This document shows, piece after piece, positions 45,818 through 56,097 of a stretch of DNA of 64,000 bases. The position numbers were made by a program, and so were the translations under genes. Origin of the DNA: Discostella pseudostelligera (lineage: Eukaryota > Bacillariophyta > Thalassiosirophyceae > Thalassiosirales > Thalassiosiraceae); the NCBI GenBank assembly GCA_036940085.1, contig JALLBK010000026.1, forward strand, positions 1-64,000, read 5' to 3'. Below the pieces are notes generated by a model. It ran no database searches. It saw nothing but the letters and a program-made list of their open reading frames with translations, and was not told the origin of the DNA. Numbering within the stretch: the first letter of the stretch is position 1; each line of letters starts with the position of its first letter.

Positions 45818-46271
45818 GATGCTGTTAACTTGGGTGCACCTTGAATTGATTGAAGCAGCTGAGTTGGAGATATCGCTCGGTAGGTGGTGTGTGTGTGTGT
45901 GTGTGTAACAACAACAACTTCTTGATGTGTGTGTGTGGTGTGGTGGTTGGGTTCAAGTGGATTCATCTTCCCGCCATATCTTTTTGTGGTCACCGCATCT
46001 CCCGCCATCCGCCATATCTTTTTTTGTGGATACACAATATTCCCGCCAATATCTTTTTGGACACAACAACATCTACTTCCCGCCAAAACTGAGTTCAAGG
46101 TCCACATTGAAAATGGCGCGCCAAAAACAATGCCAAGCCACCGGACCAAAGACGGTGAATGTGAAAAAGTACGACGACCATGAATGATGTGCCACTATCA
46201 TATCACTATCTCTAACCTCACTATTAACACCATACATCCACTAAGCCACAACCTCCCAATCATACTTCAAA
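45818..46271. promoter_or_regulatory. Divergent promoter of EGY paralogue 2 and primase, dense E2F-like sites
   Basis: Four copies of the CCCGCCA word lie within 122 bp: CTTCCCGCCATATC (45967-45980), TCTCCCGCCATC (45998-46009), TTCCCGCCAATATC (from 46040) and CTTCCCGCCAAAA (46076-46088). AAAATGGCGCGCC follows at 46110-46122. Three copies are followed by ATATC or ATATCTTTTT, so part of this looks duplicated. It is the densest cluster in the window and faces the primase gene. A GT dinucleotide run lies at about 45889-45905. Confidence 0.6.
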
Positions 46272-47792
46272 ATGGGTGCCGCCAACGATGATAACGAAGA
46301 ATTCGAGTTTGGTGATGATGACGCCGCCGCTCGTCCCACCGCCAATGATACCAAGTCCAGCGTCGTCGCACGATCCTCTTCATCGTCGTCAACCGACTCC
46401 AAGAAATCCACCCCAGCCGATTCATCCGTAGTCTTCAGCCCCGAGCTTCTTGGCATGTACTACTCGCGTCTATTTCCATACCAGCTTCTTTATTCATGGC
46501 TCTCCTATGATCCAGCCACCGCCAAACCTACCAATGGCACCACCACCAACAAGGTTGCAACTACATCCTCTTCCTCCACCTTCCCCCGCCGTGAATTCAG
46601 TATGACCATCGAACCCACGCCCGGCAACGAAGTGTACATTCGTTACCAAAGCTTCTTATCCCAAGATGAGCTCACCTCGGCCATTATTAAGCGTCGACCA
46701 ACCAAAATTGATATCGGGGCTGTATTCAATCATCCACCCAAGGACAGCAAGTCCTTACCGGCGGGGAAACTCCAAACTATGGAGCGTGAATTGGTATTCG
46801 ACATTGATTTGACCGATTATGACTCTGTTAGAAATTGTGGATGTGATGGTGCAAAAATCTGTCACAAGTGTTGGAAATTTATGGGCATGGCCATTGAAGT
46901 TATGGATGAGGGATTACGTTCCGATTTTGCCTTTGAACATGTGGCATGGTTTTATTCTGGAAGACGTGGTGTGCATTGTTGGGTATGTGATGATACGGCA
47001 CGCAAATTGTCGAATGAAGCGCGGAGTGCCGTGGCTAGTTACTTTGAGGTGAATTTGGGTTCGGAGAAGAATAAGAACTTTCATCTATCGAGTCCACTCC
47101 ATCCCATGTTGGTACGGGCATACAAAATTCTTGAACCCAACTTTGTAAGCAGTGTTTTACCCGAGGACGGACATGGTCTCCTCGCCACACGTGCCTCCTG
47201 GACGAAGGTACTACTTACCCTTCCCAATGCTGCCAATCCCGTGGCAGCGAAATTGGAAGAAAAGTGGTCCTCGAGTAAAGATGATACCACCCCCGAGGAG
47301 AAGTGGAACGAACTCAAATCGGCACTCATGTCATTTATTGGCAAGGGCGGGAACAATCACAATGCCAAGCAAGCCAAAAACTTGTCTAACGCCGATCGTC
47401 TACGAATTGAACATTGGCCAATTGAGACTGTATTCAAGTACACCTATCCTCGATTGGATATCAATGTATCCAAGATGCAGAACCACTTGCTGAAAAGTCC
47501 ATTCTGTGTCCATCCCAAGACTGGTCGGGTTTGTGTCCCTATTGAAGTGGATAAAGTTGACAGTTTCGATCCGTTCAAGGTACCAACGTTGGCTCAGTTG
47601 ATGAAGGAATTGGATGAGTACGAGGCGACTACTGATGCGTGTGAGAGTGTTCGGTATGATTGGGAGAAGACTAGCTTGAAGGAACCATTTGAATGCTTCC
47701 AGAAGAAATTTTTGGTCCCCTTGTTGAACGAGGAGCATAGGGCGCAAAAGGAGGAAAGAGAACGGAGGGCAGCAATTGTTGGTGACTTTTAG
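46272..47792 (+). CDS. PRIM1: DNA primase small (catalytic) subunit
   Basis: This subunit makes the RNA primers that DNA polymerase alpha extends at replication origins and on the lagging strand. This single-exon gene encodes 506 aa from the ATG at 46272, with a Ser/Asp-rich N-terminal tail (about 1-60). The conserved fold starts at YYSRLFPYQLLYSWL. The metal-binding acidic pair is in RELVFDIDLTDYD (about 174-186). The structural zinc site follows: NCGCDGAKICHKCW. The nucleotide-binding motif SGRRGVHCWVCD is at about 230-240. The later conserved block PRLDINVSKMQNHLLKSPFC supplies the third aspartate and phosphate contacts. Length exceeds the human protein (420 aa), mainly through the tail and a Lys/Asn-rich insertion (about 340-370). 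The promoter is rich in E2F-like sites. Confidence 0.95.
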   Translation: MGAANDDNEEFEFGDDDAAARPTANDTKSSVVARSSSSSSTDSKKSTPADSSVVFSPELLGMYYSRLFPYQLLYSWLSYDPATAKPTNGTTTNKVATTSSSSTFPRREFSMTIEPTPGNEVYIRYQSFLSQDELTSAIIKRRPTKIDIGAVFNHPPKDSKSLPAGKLQTMERELVFDIDLTDYDSVRNCGCDGAKICHKCWKFMGMAIEVMDEGLRSDFAFEHVAWFYSGRRGVHCWVCDDTARKLSNEARSAVASYFEVNLGSEKNKNFHLSSPLHPMLVRAYKILEPNFVSSVLPEDGHGLLATRASWTKVLLTLPNAANPVAAKLEEKWSSSKDDTTPEEKWNELKSALMSFIGKGGNNHNAKQAKNLSNADRLRIEHWPIETVFKYTYPRLDINVSKMQNHLLKSPFCVHPKTGRVCVPIEVDKVDSFDPFKVPTLAQLMKELDEYEATTDACESVRYDWEKTSLKEPFECFQKKFLVPLLNEEHRAQKEERERRAAIVGDF

Positions 47793-48062
47793 ACATTGAT
47801 GTTAACGAGAAATTGTGTCCGGTGACGTTCGACCCAATATGCTCTGCGTCCGACGAGTTCAAGAATTCAGTGGTCCAAGACATTATGCAGAACTGCTCCA
47901 AGTAGGTTGTACATTCATTTATTGATAACTGTTCCTAAGTTTACGATACAAGCCAGCTCATTGTGTATAGCAGGCGGTAATTAGGATACTCGATCCATGC
48001 ATGACGGCTCACAGGGTCCGCAATTTTTAGCCAATTCTATTTCGGCAGCAGATAATAAGGCT
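47793..48062. other. Convergent gap between primase and Ariadne, nothing seen
   Basis: The 270 bp between the two stop codons hold no supported gene, RNA or repeat. Confidence 0.5.
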
Positions 48063-50098
48063 TCAGTCCTCCATTCCCTCTTCGACATACTTCAAAATGT
48101 TCTTCATGAAATTGTCAACAACACGAGTCTGGATGGAATGATGAAGTCGACAAATGAGATGATTCACGTCATGGACGAATCAATTCAACATTCATTAGCA
48201 CGATGGGTCTTCCTTACCTGATTAACGACTTCGGTACGGTTCATTTCATGAATAGGCTTTTCACTGAGTTCGGATAGATTTTCCGTGAATCGCTCTAGCA
48301 TCTCCTGATGGTACTCAAATCTAGTCTTCTTGTGACCATCTGTCAAATAATACGCAAATGCATACGAATACTTCAAGACATTACGACATTCGACCAACTG
48401 TTTGTTCGCGGCCTTAAGGAATTCAACGTCCGTCCATACCGTATCTAAGTTTTGTTCCTGCAGAAGTATCATCCGGGCCTCGGTTTCTTTTACGGACCTC
48501 CGTGCAAAGTCCTGAGCCTGAGAGTGCTCATGAAAGCGTTTGTAGTAGTGGAGGTAGCGATTCAGTTCCCGCTTTGCCTTGGCAGCATCCGATTGATCGT
48601 TTCCATCGGCATTTGGATCGAACTTATTGCACTTGTAATACCCCCCTGTTGAAAAATGAAGATGGAAAAGACCGCGGATAAGGTCTTAAGTGCTCCAAGA
48701 TGATAATGAGACGAAAATAAATAATCCTACCTGTGTTGGCACCATGCTCGGTCCAACTCCCCATGCAAATCCAGCAAAAGTGATAAGCACAGCTGCGGCA
48801 GGTCATGTGCTAATACGATCAAAAGGATGGACCATAAGAATGAGCGAATCGTTCGAGAGAATTGACAACAATACCCGTAAATCAATGCAACTCACATTGC
48901 AACCCTGATTCTTCTCAATGCGCGACGAGCATTTGGGACAAGGCTTCGTATTCGCCAATATCCAATTGGCCGTTTCCGACTCATTCCGACACTTCTCTTG
49001 CCACTTGGCAAGATGCTGGCAAGTCACTGGAGCATGCGGTTCCACTCCACACTTTAGACAGAAGGAGGTATCGCATGCGTGACACTTGGCCACACCACCC
49101 GTATCGGCAAACACCCCCCCCGAGCCAGGTGCCAGAGCCACCTGACCACATCCTGGACCGGGGCACCATCGAGTTAAACCATATGTTTCAACGAAGGATC
49201 GGAGTTGGTAATTTTCAAACTTTGGTAGTAGATCGGGTGCGGCTCGACCAACCTCCTCCTCCGAGAGGAGTTCACTGCATCCAGCCTGGGGACAAGTTTC
49301 CCGAACACATAGCGGTCCCTTCTCAAGTGCATTGGCAATATAACCATACCAGCAAGTTTCACAAAACTCATGTCCACAGGGCATACTGATCATGTCGTCG
49401 GGATCAAAGCCATCCTCGTCCATGCAGATGTCACATTTCCGAACAGCGGAATTAGAGCGAGTGAGACGGCTAGGAAGTGACTTCTTATCCCCCGCCCCCG
49501 ATGTCGCCATTGCTGCATTCCGACAACGGGCCAAGACACCACATTTCTCTTCTACAGCCTCGGGATTGTCAAAAAAGGATTGGAATAGACGCTCCTTTGC
49601 CCATTTGTGTTCACGCAATAAAATGGCTGCGGCGCTGGGAGGGACGCCGAGCACCTCGACTGCCTCTTGAATCTGATCGTTCATTACCGGCTTCAACTCG
49701 TCAGCAGGAAGCATGCGTATTCCAAACTCATCTGTGCAGAAATTTTGATTGAATCAATTCGGGTCCAAGAATGGGTGAGTAATTACTATTTCCAAATTAA
49801 TTCAAAAGCAGAGTGCATGATTGCATGACCGGTGTCAAAGTGTCAACACTGAAAACTCACCTCCCACAAACGGGGGAGCATTGGGATTCTCGCCCGATCG
49901 TCTCTTTCCATCCATGGATCCATACGGACGCTTTTTGTTGGGATTGCTATTTCGTCTCGCGGACGACGACGCTGACACCGCCGCGTCGGTGGAGCCATCC
50001 ATGTCCATGGAGACATCGTCATCATCGCCGCCATCGCCATCTTCGTCATCGGAGTATTCGTACTCGTAGTCTTCTTCGGGGTATTCTTCGTCGCTCAT
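48063..50098 (-). CDS. Ariadne-family RBR E3 ubiquitin ligase
   Basis: Ariadne proteins are RING-between-RING ligases that take ubiquitin from an E2 onto a RING2 cysteine and often work with neddylated cullins. The model has five exons: 50098-49861, 49731-48896, 48809-48731, 48646-48219 and 48128-48063, giving 548 aa, near the human ARIH1 length. An acidic N-terminus (MSDEEYPEEDYEYEYSDDED) is typical of the family, followed by a UBA-like segment. RING1 starts KCDICMDEDGFDPDDMISMP. IBR includes KCHACDTSFCLKCGVEPHAP. RING2 starts PCPKCSSRIEKNQGCN and is completed across the intron by HMTCRSCAYHFCWICMGSW; its catalytic Cys is in GCNHMTC. EHGANTGGYYKCNKF leads into the helical Ariadne domain, which has VEFLKAANKQLVECRNVLKY. 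Confidence 0.92.
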
Positions 50099-50557
50099 AG
50101 TGGTTATTGGAGGGAGAGAGACGTTGTGGCTGATCGATAGATTTGAAATGGGGGCCTGCTTTTACTTTTACTGGACGGCGCCAACGGAGGAAGCACCTTG
50201 CGATTCAATTGTTTTGCTTTGCTTTTGCTTTTGCTTTTGCTCTTTCTCTTTTGTGGCTGCGGCAAAGAAAAGAGAATGCATACCATATTTCTCTAGTGAA
50301 AAAACAGTCAATGGACCACGCGCGGCTGAAGTTCTTGAAGGACTCCCAATTTTCACGGGCGCGCCATTTTGGAAATGGCGGGAAGAGGGGCTCACTGTCA
50401 CGCCTGTCCGTCGACGGTGTCATATCGTTCTCACTCATTCACGGTCATTCAACGACATCAACAATCAATGTAAACAATCAATGGACGATAGGTCTGCGTA
50501 CAACTCTAGAGAGGTTATTATAATTCCATTTCATTTCATCAGTTATTGGTGTTGCTA
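50099..50557. promoter_or_regulatory. Upstream region of the Ariadne gene with an E2F-like site
   Basis: GCGCGCCATTTTGGAAATGGCGGGAAG spans about 50359-50385 and is the same composite (GCGCGCC plus ATGGCGGGAAG, reverse complement CTTCCCGCCAT) as at ATR and primase. A TTTTGC-type hexanucleotide run lies at about 50211-50240. No gene is supported; the stretch lies between the Ariadne start and the 3' end of the third EGY-like gene. Confidence 0.5.
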
Positions 50558-52996
50558 TCATCTCAGTGGCACCAAGATTAGAGCCGCCAGCAACCACGAA
50601 ACCAATGCCGCCACAGCACGTGGCAATTCCACCTTGTCCACTTCATTTCGACAGGGTATTTCCATATCTCGTTGAGTAAAGCTGTACACGAACAAATACC
50701 CAAGCAAAATATTGCTATCCGTGGTAAGCGAGGAGATGAACAATACTAGAAACACCAAGCTCGAGAATGTTAAATGCCAGACCCGACCTAGTACCGCCTG
50801 TGACATTCGTCCGCCATCCGCACTGCCCACTGGAACAAAATCAAGGGCATGAATGATGAGACCAAGGAAACCGGCAATTGCTACCGGATGGAGTGGTACC
50901 TGCGTGGATGCATCTTGATTTAGTAGCAGTCCATCTCCTCCACCCAAGACCAAGTCGACAATTGTTCCACCGAGGGTGCTTTGCGTTAGATATCCCACTG
51001 GTAGGCAGGGCAATAATTGTGCTGTCGTTGGATCGACGGTGGTGGTAAGTTCAAGACCAACAAGAAGTGCCACGAAGGAGACGGTTAGACCAGCAATGGG
51101 GCCGACGAAGGCGATGTCAAACAGGTCGGAATATCCTTTGGGTGATGTTTTGATGCGATTCTGAAAGCTTAGATAGGGTAGACCTAAGGATGGTAGGACG
51201 GTAGGTGCTGTCAATTTCACCTGATGACGAGGGAAGGCAAAATGTAAGATGAATCTGAGTGAAGAATGCGCGCTCTCCTTAATATAACCAACATAATCAC
51301 GCACCTCTTTTGACCATGCCACCAATATGTGTGCCATTTCATGCACACCCTGCGCCAACCCCAACGTTGCCAACAATGGTATCAACAAATCATTTAACCA
51401 TGCCAATTCTCCCATTCCCATTCCTCCCGCCGTGGCACTTTCACTTGCCTCTTTCAATCGTTGCATCACAACGGTATTCCCACCAAAGGTATTTATGCAA
51501 TAAACGAATGATGAAAATAGTGCAATCGATGAGGATATTACCGAAAGAAGCTTGGGTGCCAGTGGCGTAAAGTAATTGGGAGTAATGAGTAATGCATCCT
51601 CAAATAGTTCATCGTTGGTATCGGAATATATCTCCACAAAGCTCACTTGATACCGGTCCTGCCATAGTTGCGAATTGTCATCGATGGTCGCTTTGGCAAG
51701 CTTGGCATCCAACACATCCAACAACTCCTTGGCCGTTTTACGTTTATTCACACCACGGATAATGTATCCTCCATTCACCTCCATCGGTTTTTCCGTAGCC
51801 ATGAAGTTCTTCCCCAGTACTTGGAAGACTACATTGGCATCCGCTTCAGTAGGCAATAGGTCGACATCGGCATCTTGCAACGATCGCGGAAATAATTCCA
51901 TAGCACGTGTACTATTCTCTATTCTTTCTTCAATCTTGGAAGCTAGAATTTTGGACATGTTGGAGAGTTCGTAGACTTCGTCTCTATCTTTCGACTTTGT
52001 TGTTCTATCATCGTTGCCATCGTCCTCCTCATCTTCATAATCAACACCCCCCTTCAATCCCTCATTGTATAAACCACGTAGCCCCTCGGTAGTAACCATG
52101 TCCTTCCACCGATATAGATTTCTCACATATTTTTGCTTCGCCTCGAATGACATATCATTCTGCCATCCCCGACTACTACTTCCCGCCAAAGACGATAATG
52201 CATCCTTTAGTGGACCGGGAGATAGTCCATCCATAAATACAATAGCAGCCTGTATTTCTTCGTCGGTTGGGGAGGAAGAATTGGGAGTATTGTCATTGGG
52301 AAGAGAAGTAAGAGATGATGATGTAGTAGTAGATCCTCCTGCAGATGATACTGTCGACCCTAGCGATAAACTCGACAATAACTTCTCAGCCTCCTCACTG
52401 CCACTCCCCAAACTCTTACGAATTAATTCCTCTGCCCGACCCTTTAACTCTCGCAATGTAGATCCACCCTCTTTGTCGTTGTCGGTATTGCCTTGTTCAC
52501 CCCGAGCAAGAAATGCACGAATATCATTCTGCAACTCATCAATTCGTTTTATGCCCAATGACAGACGTAGCTTCTCTGCTTCGTTGCGATATTGTTGGGC
52601 CTTTTGTGCCAGTCGTTGGGCCTCTTCATTATCATCATAGTTCTGGATACTGTTGGTAGTGGTAGGATTGATTTGTTCGTCATCGTCACTGCCATTATTT
52701 GCCCCGTCAACACCACCGCCGCCTGCGGCACGCAGCACCGTCGTCGTCGTCGTCGTCGGTGTAGGGTGTCGAACGGCGCCGCCGCGATGGACCACCACTC
52801 TACTTGAGATAGACGATGGGGTGATAAATCCATTAGCGAACTGGATTGTCGTCGTTGCGGTTGTGCCAAGGATGGCTATGGCGATGATATGGCTGAGACG
52901 TCTCATAGTAGGAGTCGTCGTCAGCGGCATCGTCATGGTGGAATGACAAAATGCGGTGGAAGCAAAAGCAGCAAGCGATGATAAGGATCTTGCCAT
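50558..52996 (-). CDS. EGY/S2P-type site-2 metalloprotease, plastid-targeted (paralogue 3)
   Basis: The frame is open throughout, but an 84-nt GT-AG intron (51304-51221) is predicted because its translation has no counterpart in the paralogues; the spliced product is 784 aa. A hydrophobic stretch (IIAIAILGTT) is followed by ANG|FITP, giving Phe at +1 of the presumed cleavage. An in-frame ATG at 52906 would put it nearer the N-terminus. A GGYIIRGVN segment matches the other copies. The zinc motif is HEMAH at about 550, just before the intron. The second zinc-ligand motif reads IHALDFVPVGSADGGR: the usual Asn is His, but the DGG aspartate is kept. It ends EIPCRNEVDKVELPRAVAAL. Same family as the genes at 40425 and 42906. 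Confidence 0.88.
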   Translation of the reverse strand: MARSLSSLAAFASTAFCHSTMTMPLTTTPTMRRLSHIIAIAILGTTATTTIQFANGFITPSSISSRVVVHRGGAVRHPTPTTTTTTVLRAAGGGGVDGANNGSDDDEQINPTTTNSIQNYDDNEEAQRLAQKAQQYRNEAEKLRLSLGIKRIDELQNDIRAFLARGEQGNTDNDKEGGSTLRELKGRAEELIRKSLGSGSEEAEKLLSSLSLGSTVSSAGGSTTTSSSLTSLPNDNTPNSSSPTDEEIQAAIVFMDGLSPGPLKDALSSLAGSSSRGWQNDMSFEAKQKYVRNLYRWKDMVTTEGLRGLYNEGLKGGVDYEDEEDDGNDDRTTKSKDRDEVYELSNMSKILASKIEERIENSTRAMELFPRSLQDADVDLLPTEADANVVFQVLGKNFMATEKPMEVNGGYIIRGVNKRKTAKELLDVLDAKLAKATIDDNSQLWQDRYQVSFVEIYSDTNDELFEDALLITPNYFTPLAPKLLSVISSSIALFSSFVYCINTFGGNTVVMQRLKEASESATAGGMGMGELAWLNDLLIPLLATLGLAQGVHEMAHILVAWSKEVRDYVGYIKESAHSSLRFILHFAFPRHQVKLTAPTVLPSLGLPYLSFQNRIKTSPKGYSDLFDIAFVGPIAGLTVSFVALLVGLELTTTVDPTTAQLLPCLPVGYLTQSTLGGTIVDLVLGGGDGLLLNQDASTQVPLHPVAIAGFLGLIIHALDFVPVGSADGGRMSQAVLGRVWHLTFSSLVFLVLFISSLTTDSNILLGYLFVYSFTQRDMEIPCRNEVDKVELPRAVAALVSWLLAALILVPLR

Positions 52997-53045
52997 TGAT
53001 TTTGTGACAGTACATAAACTCTGGCTCGATTTGGAGCATCAGAAA

Positions 53046-53117
53046 TCCGTGATAGTATAGTGGCTAGTATCCCCGCCTGTCACGCGGGAGACCGGGGTTC
53101 GATTCCCCGTCACGGAG
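53046..53117 (+). tRNA. tRNA-Asp (anticodon GTC)
   Basis: The acceptor arms TCCGTGA and TCACGGA pair perfectly. The anticodon stem-loop is CCCGC-CTGTCAC-GCGGG with anticodon GTC, and the T arm has GGTTCGATTCC. The internal A box (TAGTATAGTGGCTAG) is standard. The discriminator is G. A T5 RNA polymerase III terminator follows at 53121-53125. No intron. Confidence 0.97.
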
Positions 53118-53347
53118 AACTTTTTGCATTTTCACACCACCCATGTGATGATGCAAAATGCAGAAGCAAGCAAGCACATCCTAATAGAGGAGTAAATACA
53201 ACTTTTGACTTTCGAATAATTCAACGCGCGAACTGCTCTTATTTCTCGTTAGAATTTTTTCCAAAAATGCATGAATGTGTGTAGTACATATGTATCTGGC
53301 TAGGTACCAACATACAAAAAAGTGGCATTGCGAAAGGCAAAAAGAGC

Positions 53348-53420
53348 AGGTTCTACCGGGATTCGAACCCAGGTCAGTGGAATCAGAATCCACTGTGATA
53401 ACCAACTACACTATAGAACC
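53348..53420 (-). tRNA. tRNA-Gln (anticodon CTG)
   Basis: On the minus strand the gene starts GGTTCTA and ends TAGAACC, which pair perfectly. The anticodon arm is GTGGA-TTCTGAT-TCCAC with anticodon CTG. The T arm has GGGTTCGAATCCC. The discriminator is T, as usual for eukaryotic tRNA-Gln. A T5 terminator follows on the same strand (53343-53339). No intron. Confidence 0.95.
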
Positions 53421-53731
53421 GTGTTGCCATTGCAACCCCCAAAAAAACATAGAACCTATTACACTGTTTCAGTTTCCACAACTGATGATCTATGGCATTT
53501 GACCAAAATAAGAGTAGTAATTTGATATTGTAAAAGGTGCCTGGAGTAATAGGCAGGAAGTTTATACGTTCATCTAATTGGGATAACAAACTTTGAATGA
53601 GAGATGGATCGTTATCTGTGGAGAATGACGCAGGAAACAGCTGCAGACTGCCGACTCAATCTGGACTGCAACATTCTCGATTTTCATTGTTGTAAGCTAT
53701 TGTATTGTAAGAACAACACCTCTGATCATAT

Positions 53732-55392
53732 TCACTCATTAATCTCAACATCTTTGAATTGCTCTCTGGGAGCACCACACTGAGGACAAGTAAATCCAGG
53801 TGGGAAGAACCTCTTCTCCCTTCCAGCCGCAATGAACAAGGTGTACTTGCACGTTCCACATTCCTTTACCTTTGTTTGTCCCATCGTTCCACCACTTTCC
53901 TCCTCGTCGTCATCCTCGTTCTCATACTTGTTCAGATCTTCATCGGTAATCAACTTACTGGGATCCACCTCGGCATTAGGATCAATTAAATTCCCATCCT
54001 TATCAATGGATGCCCGCAATTCCGCCTGTCGACGCTCAATTTCCATAAGTACCGCCCTCGCACGATCATCTTCTTCTTTCTGCCACAGCTCCTGACGAGT
54101 TAAGAATCCAAGAGTTTTCGTCTCCTCGTAAATGCGTTCGGCTGTGTCCTTGTCCAAACCGAGGACTTTCCACCCGTCCGTCAATTTCGTCTGACCGGGG
54201 CCGGCTTCGGCGACGGCATCTCTGTAGGCAGATTCGGCCATGTCCCTGAGAGATTGTAATGTATGGATGTATCGAGAAGAAGCAGACAATGAGCAAATCA
54301 TCTTGAGGCAGACCAAAGGTTAATGAATACATGAAATCATGTTGTGTTCACTTACTTTTGCTGTTGCATCACCGGTTCCATCGCACCAAACATATCCACC
54401 AGCCGTTCAATCAACATCGACATCTTCTTTTTTGCGGACTTCTCCTTGAAGACATGCTCCGAATAGAAAAGTACCTTGGCAGAAATTGCCATACTGTTTG
54501 GATTCTCCCGACAAGCCAAAATCAACGTATCGGCAGCCTCATCTTCCGTAACGTTCATCATGGTGAGTAGATACGCCAACGAGCTGACGGATGCTGGTGT
54601 AACGCTAATAGTCGTGCAATATGCCACTGCTAGGCGCTTTAGAATTTGCGAGTCAATGTAACTCGGGGCACCATTGAACCATAGTTTCTTCTTGTAATCT
54701 TTGTAGATTCGTTCCATGGCCCCAAAGTCTCCAACATTGTTGGTAATATCCGCCGCGGCCTTATCGTAGAGTGCCTCCGCCTTCTCACCCAACCTACCAA
54801 ATCCAATCTCGGCTACTTTTCGAAGAGCAAGGTATGATACAAACGCGGGTATGAGCACCGTGATGGTAATATCCGAAAAGTCTTTTCCTTTGACCAAAAG
54901 CAGTGGATTCTTCACGTAGCGCATGACACCAGCATCACCAGAGGCCCTACGTTCCTCTCTCTTCAATTTCTTTTCATGCTGACGCTTCAATATTTCATTG
55001 TTTAGTAGAGGATTCATATTGACGTCCTCTTCCTCTGCTTCTTCCATCACCTCTCCTTCAAACGATAGATCATCGCCGTATATGTCTGAGGAGGCGGCGG
55101 CTGTGCTCGCGAGGGTGACAGTTGCCGCGGGTGAGCCGTCGGGTACTCGAATTACCGGTGACGAAGACGACGACGACGAGACAGCGTTCTGCAACGCACT
55201 AGCCGAATCCCGGTAAGAGGAACCCTCTCCAAGAATTGATTCAAAGTAATCATCTTTACTCTCGGCTGCCATACGCATGGAGTAGGGTGCGGTGCGACGT
55301 ACTCGGGAGAGCGACGATTGGATGGAAAACGAAGCCGCCGGCAAGGCACCGGTGAGAAGCACCGCCGCCATGGCAGAGGATGAGAATTTCAT
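53732..55392 (-). CDS. Plastid-targeted membrane protein with C-terminal rubredoxin-like domain
   Basis: The model has two exons, 55392-54356 and 54245-53732, giving 516 aa. The first three codon-sized pieces of the N-terminus form a signal peptide (MAAVLLTGALPA) followed by ASFSIQ, so Phe sits at the presumed cleavage and plastid import is likely. A hydrophobic helix, ITITVLIPAFVSYLALRKVA, lies near 180. A helical middle domain (about 190-345) is not recognised. The C-terminus has a rubredoxin-type iron or zinc knuckle pair: CGTCKYTLFI and, 25 residues on, FTCPQCGAPREQF. Rubredoxin-like proteins in plastids help photosystem assembly, which is a possible role, but in those the metal domain usually precedes the membrane anchor. 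Splicing joins VMQQQ to KDMAES, so the two open frames belong to one gene. Confidence 0.8.
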
Positions 55393-56097
55393 GGTTAATG
55401 TATTGACGACGTGAAAGATCTTGGTATTATGAAGTTGAGGAGATAAAAGTTGGGGCGGGCGGTGGTATCTAGCTATGCGTCGTCGTGTTTTGTGTATTGT
55501 AGTTGATGTTGGCGCCGATTTTGGATTTGGAGTTGGCGCCACGCGTACGTGTTCGCTTCCTCCACGTGTCAGCGTTCTGGCGATCGATGCATCTTCCACT
55601 TGGAAACTCCGCTGACAGACAGACTATGCATTTGAGTCGAGTCTGTTCCTCCCCCCAAAACACATTGCCACGTGTAAGCCACTGCATCTTCAATCTTTGC
55701 CTCCTGACCAAGCGAAGGAGCTCTGCCTTCCTATCTACAGAGAAGAACAACTGGAGGTAAAGTCCACATATTATTTGAAGTAGTCTCAGAGAAAGGCTTG
55801 GTATTGATGGTGGCACGAGCAGATTGATAATCAACGGTTTACAAAACTCATGACAAGCATTCTCATGTCTCTCTAGTATTTAGAACGTTGGGTCGCCCTT
55901 GGAATCAATGGTCGATGCATCACGTCATAGATTGTGATCCACAATTATGTTGACGGCACAAATCGATATGTTTGCTCCAGTATGCATCCAGCCGTATAGC
56001 CCGTAGCCGAGTCTTAGTTAGACAGCATTCAGCCGCAGCCTTCCTGCCATTGCTATTTTGTCAAGTTCAGTGTTCCAACGTGCAATTGTTGGCATTA
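55393..56097. promoter_or_regulatory. Upstream region of the rubredoxin-domain gene, G-box-like words
   Basis: Two CACGTG cores with similar flanks lie here, CTCCACGTGTCAG at about 55560 and TGCCACGTGTAAG at about 55668. CACGTG is a common bHLH/bZIP site and is often linked to light response in photosynthetic eukaryotes. Use here is an inference. No gene is supported in either strand. Confidence 0.35.

Larger units (their letters stand above)
52997..53731. other. Gap holding two tRNA genes
   Basis: Apart from the tRNA-Asp and tRNA-Gln genes listed separately, nothing is seen between the start of EGY paralogue 3 and the 3' end of the rubredoxin-domain gene. The short open frames overlap the tRNAs and are rejected. 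Confidence 0.6.

Noticed and set aside
52181..52190. E2F-like word TCCCGCCAAA
   Set aside because: It lies inside the coding sequence of EGY paralogue 3 and is probably incidental.
53060..53405. Short frames overlapping the tRNA genes
   Set aside because: They exist only because they cross the tRNA-Asp and tRNA-Gln sequences.
53732..54316. Separate rubredoxin gene of 194 codons
   Set aside because: A GT-AG intron (54355-54246) joins it in frame to the plastid-targeted upstream exon, which supplies the signal peptide.
55469..55834. 121-codon minus-strand frame upstream of the rubredoxin gene
   Set aside because: No domain or signal; its codons look random and it lies in a promoter region.
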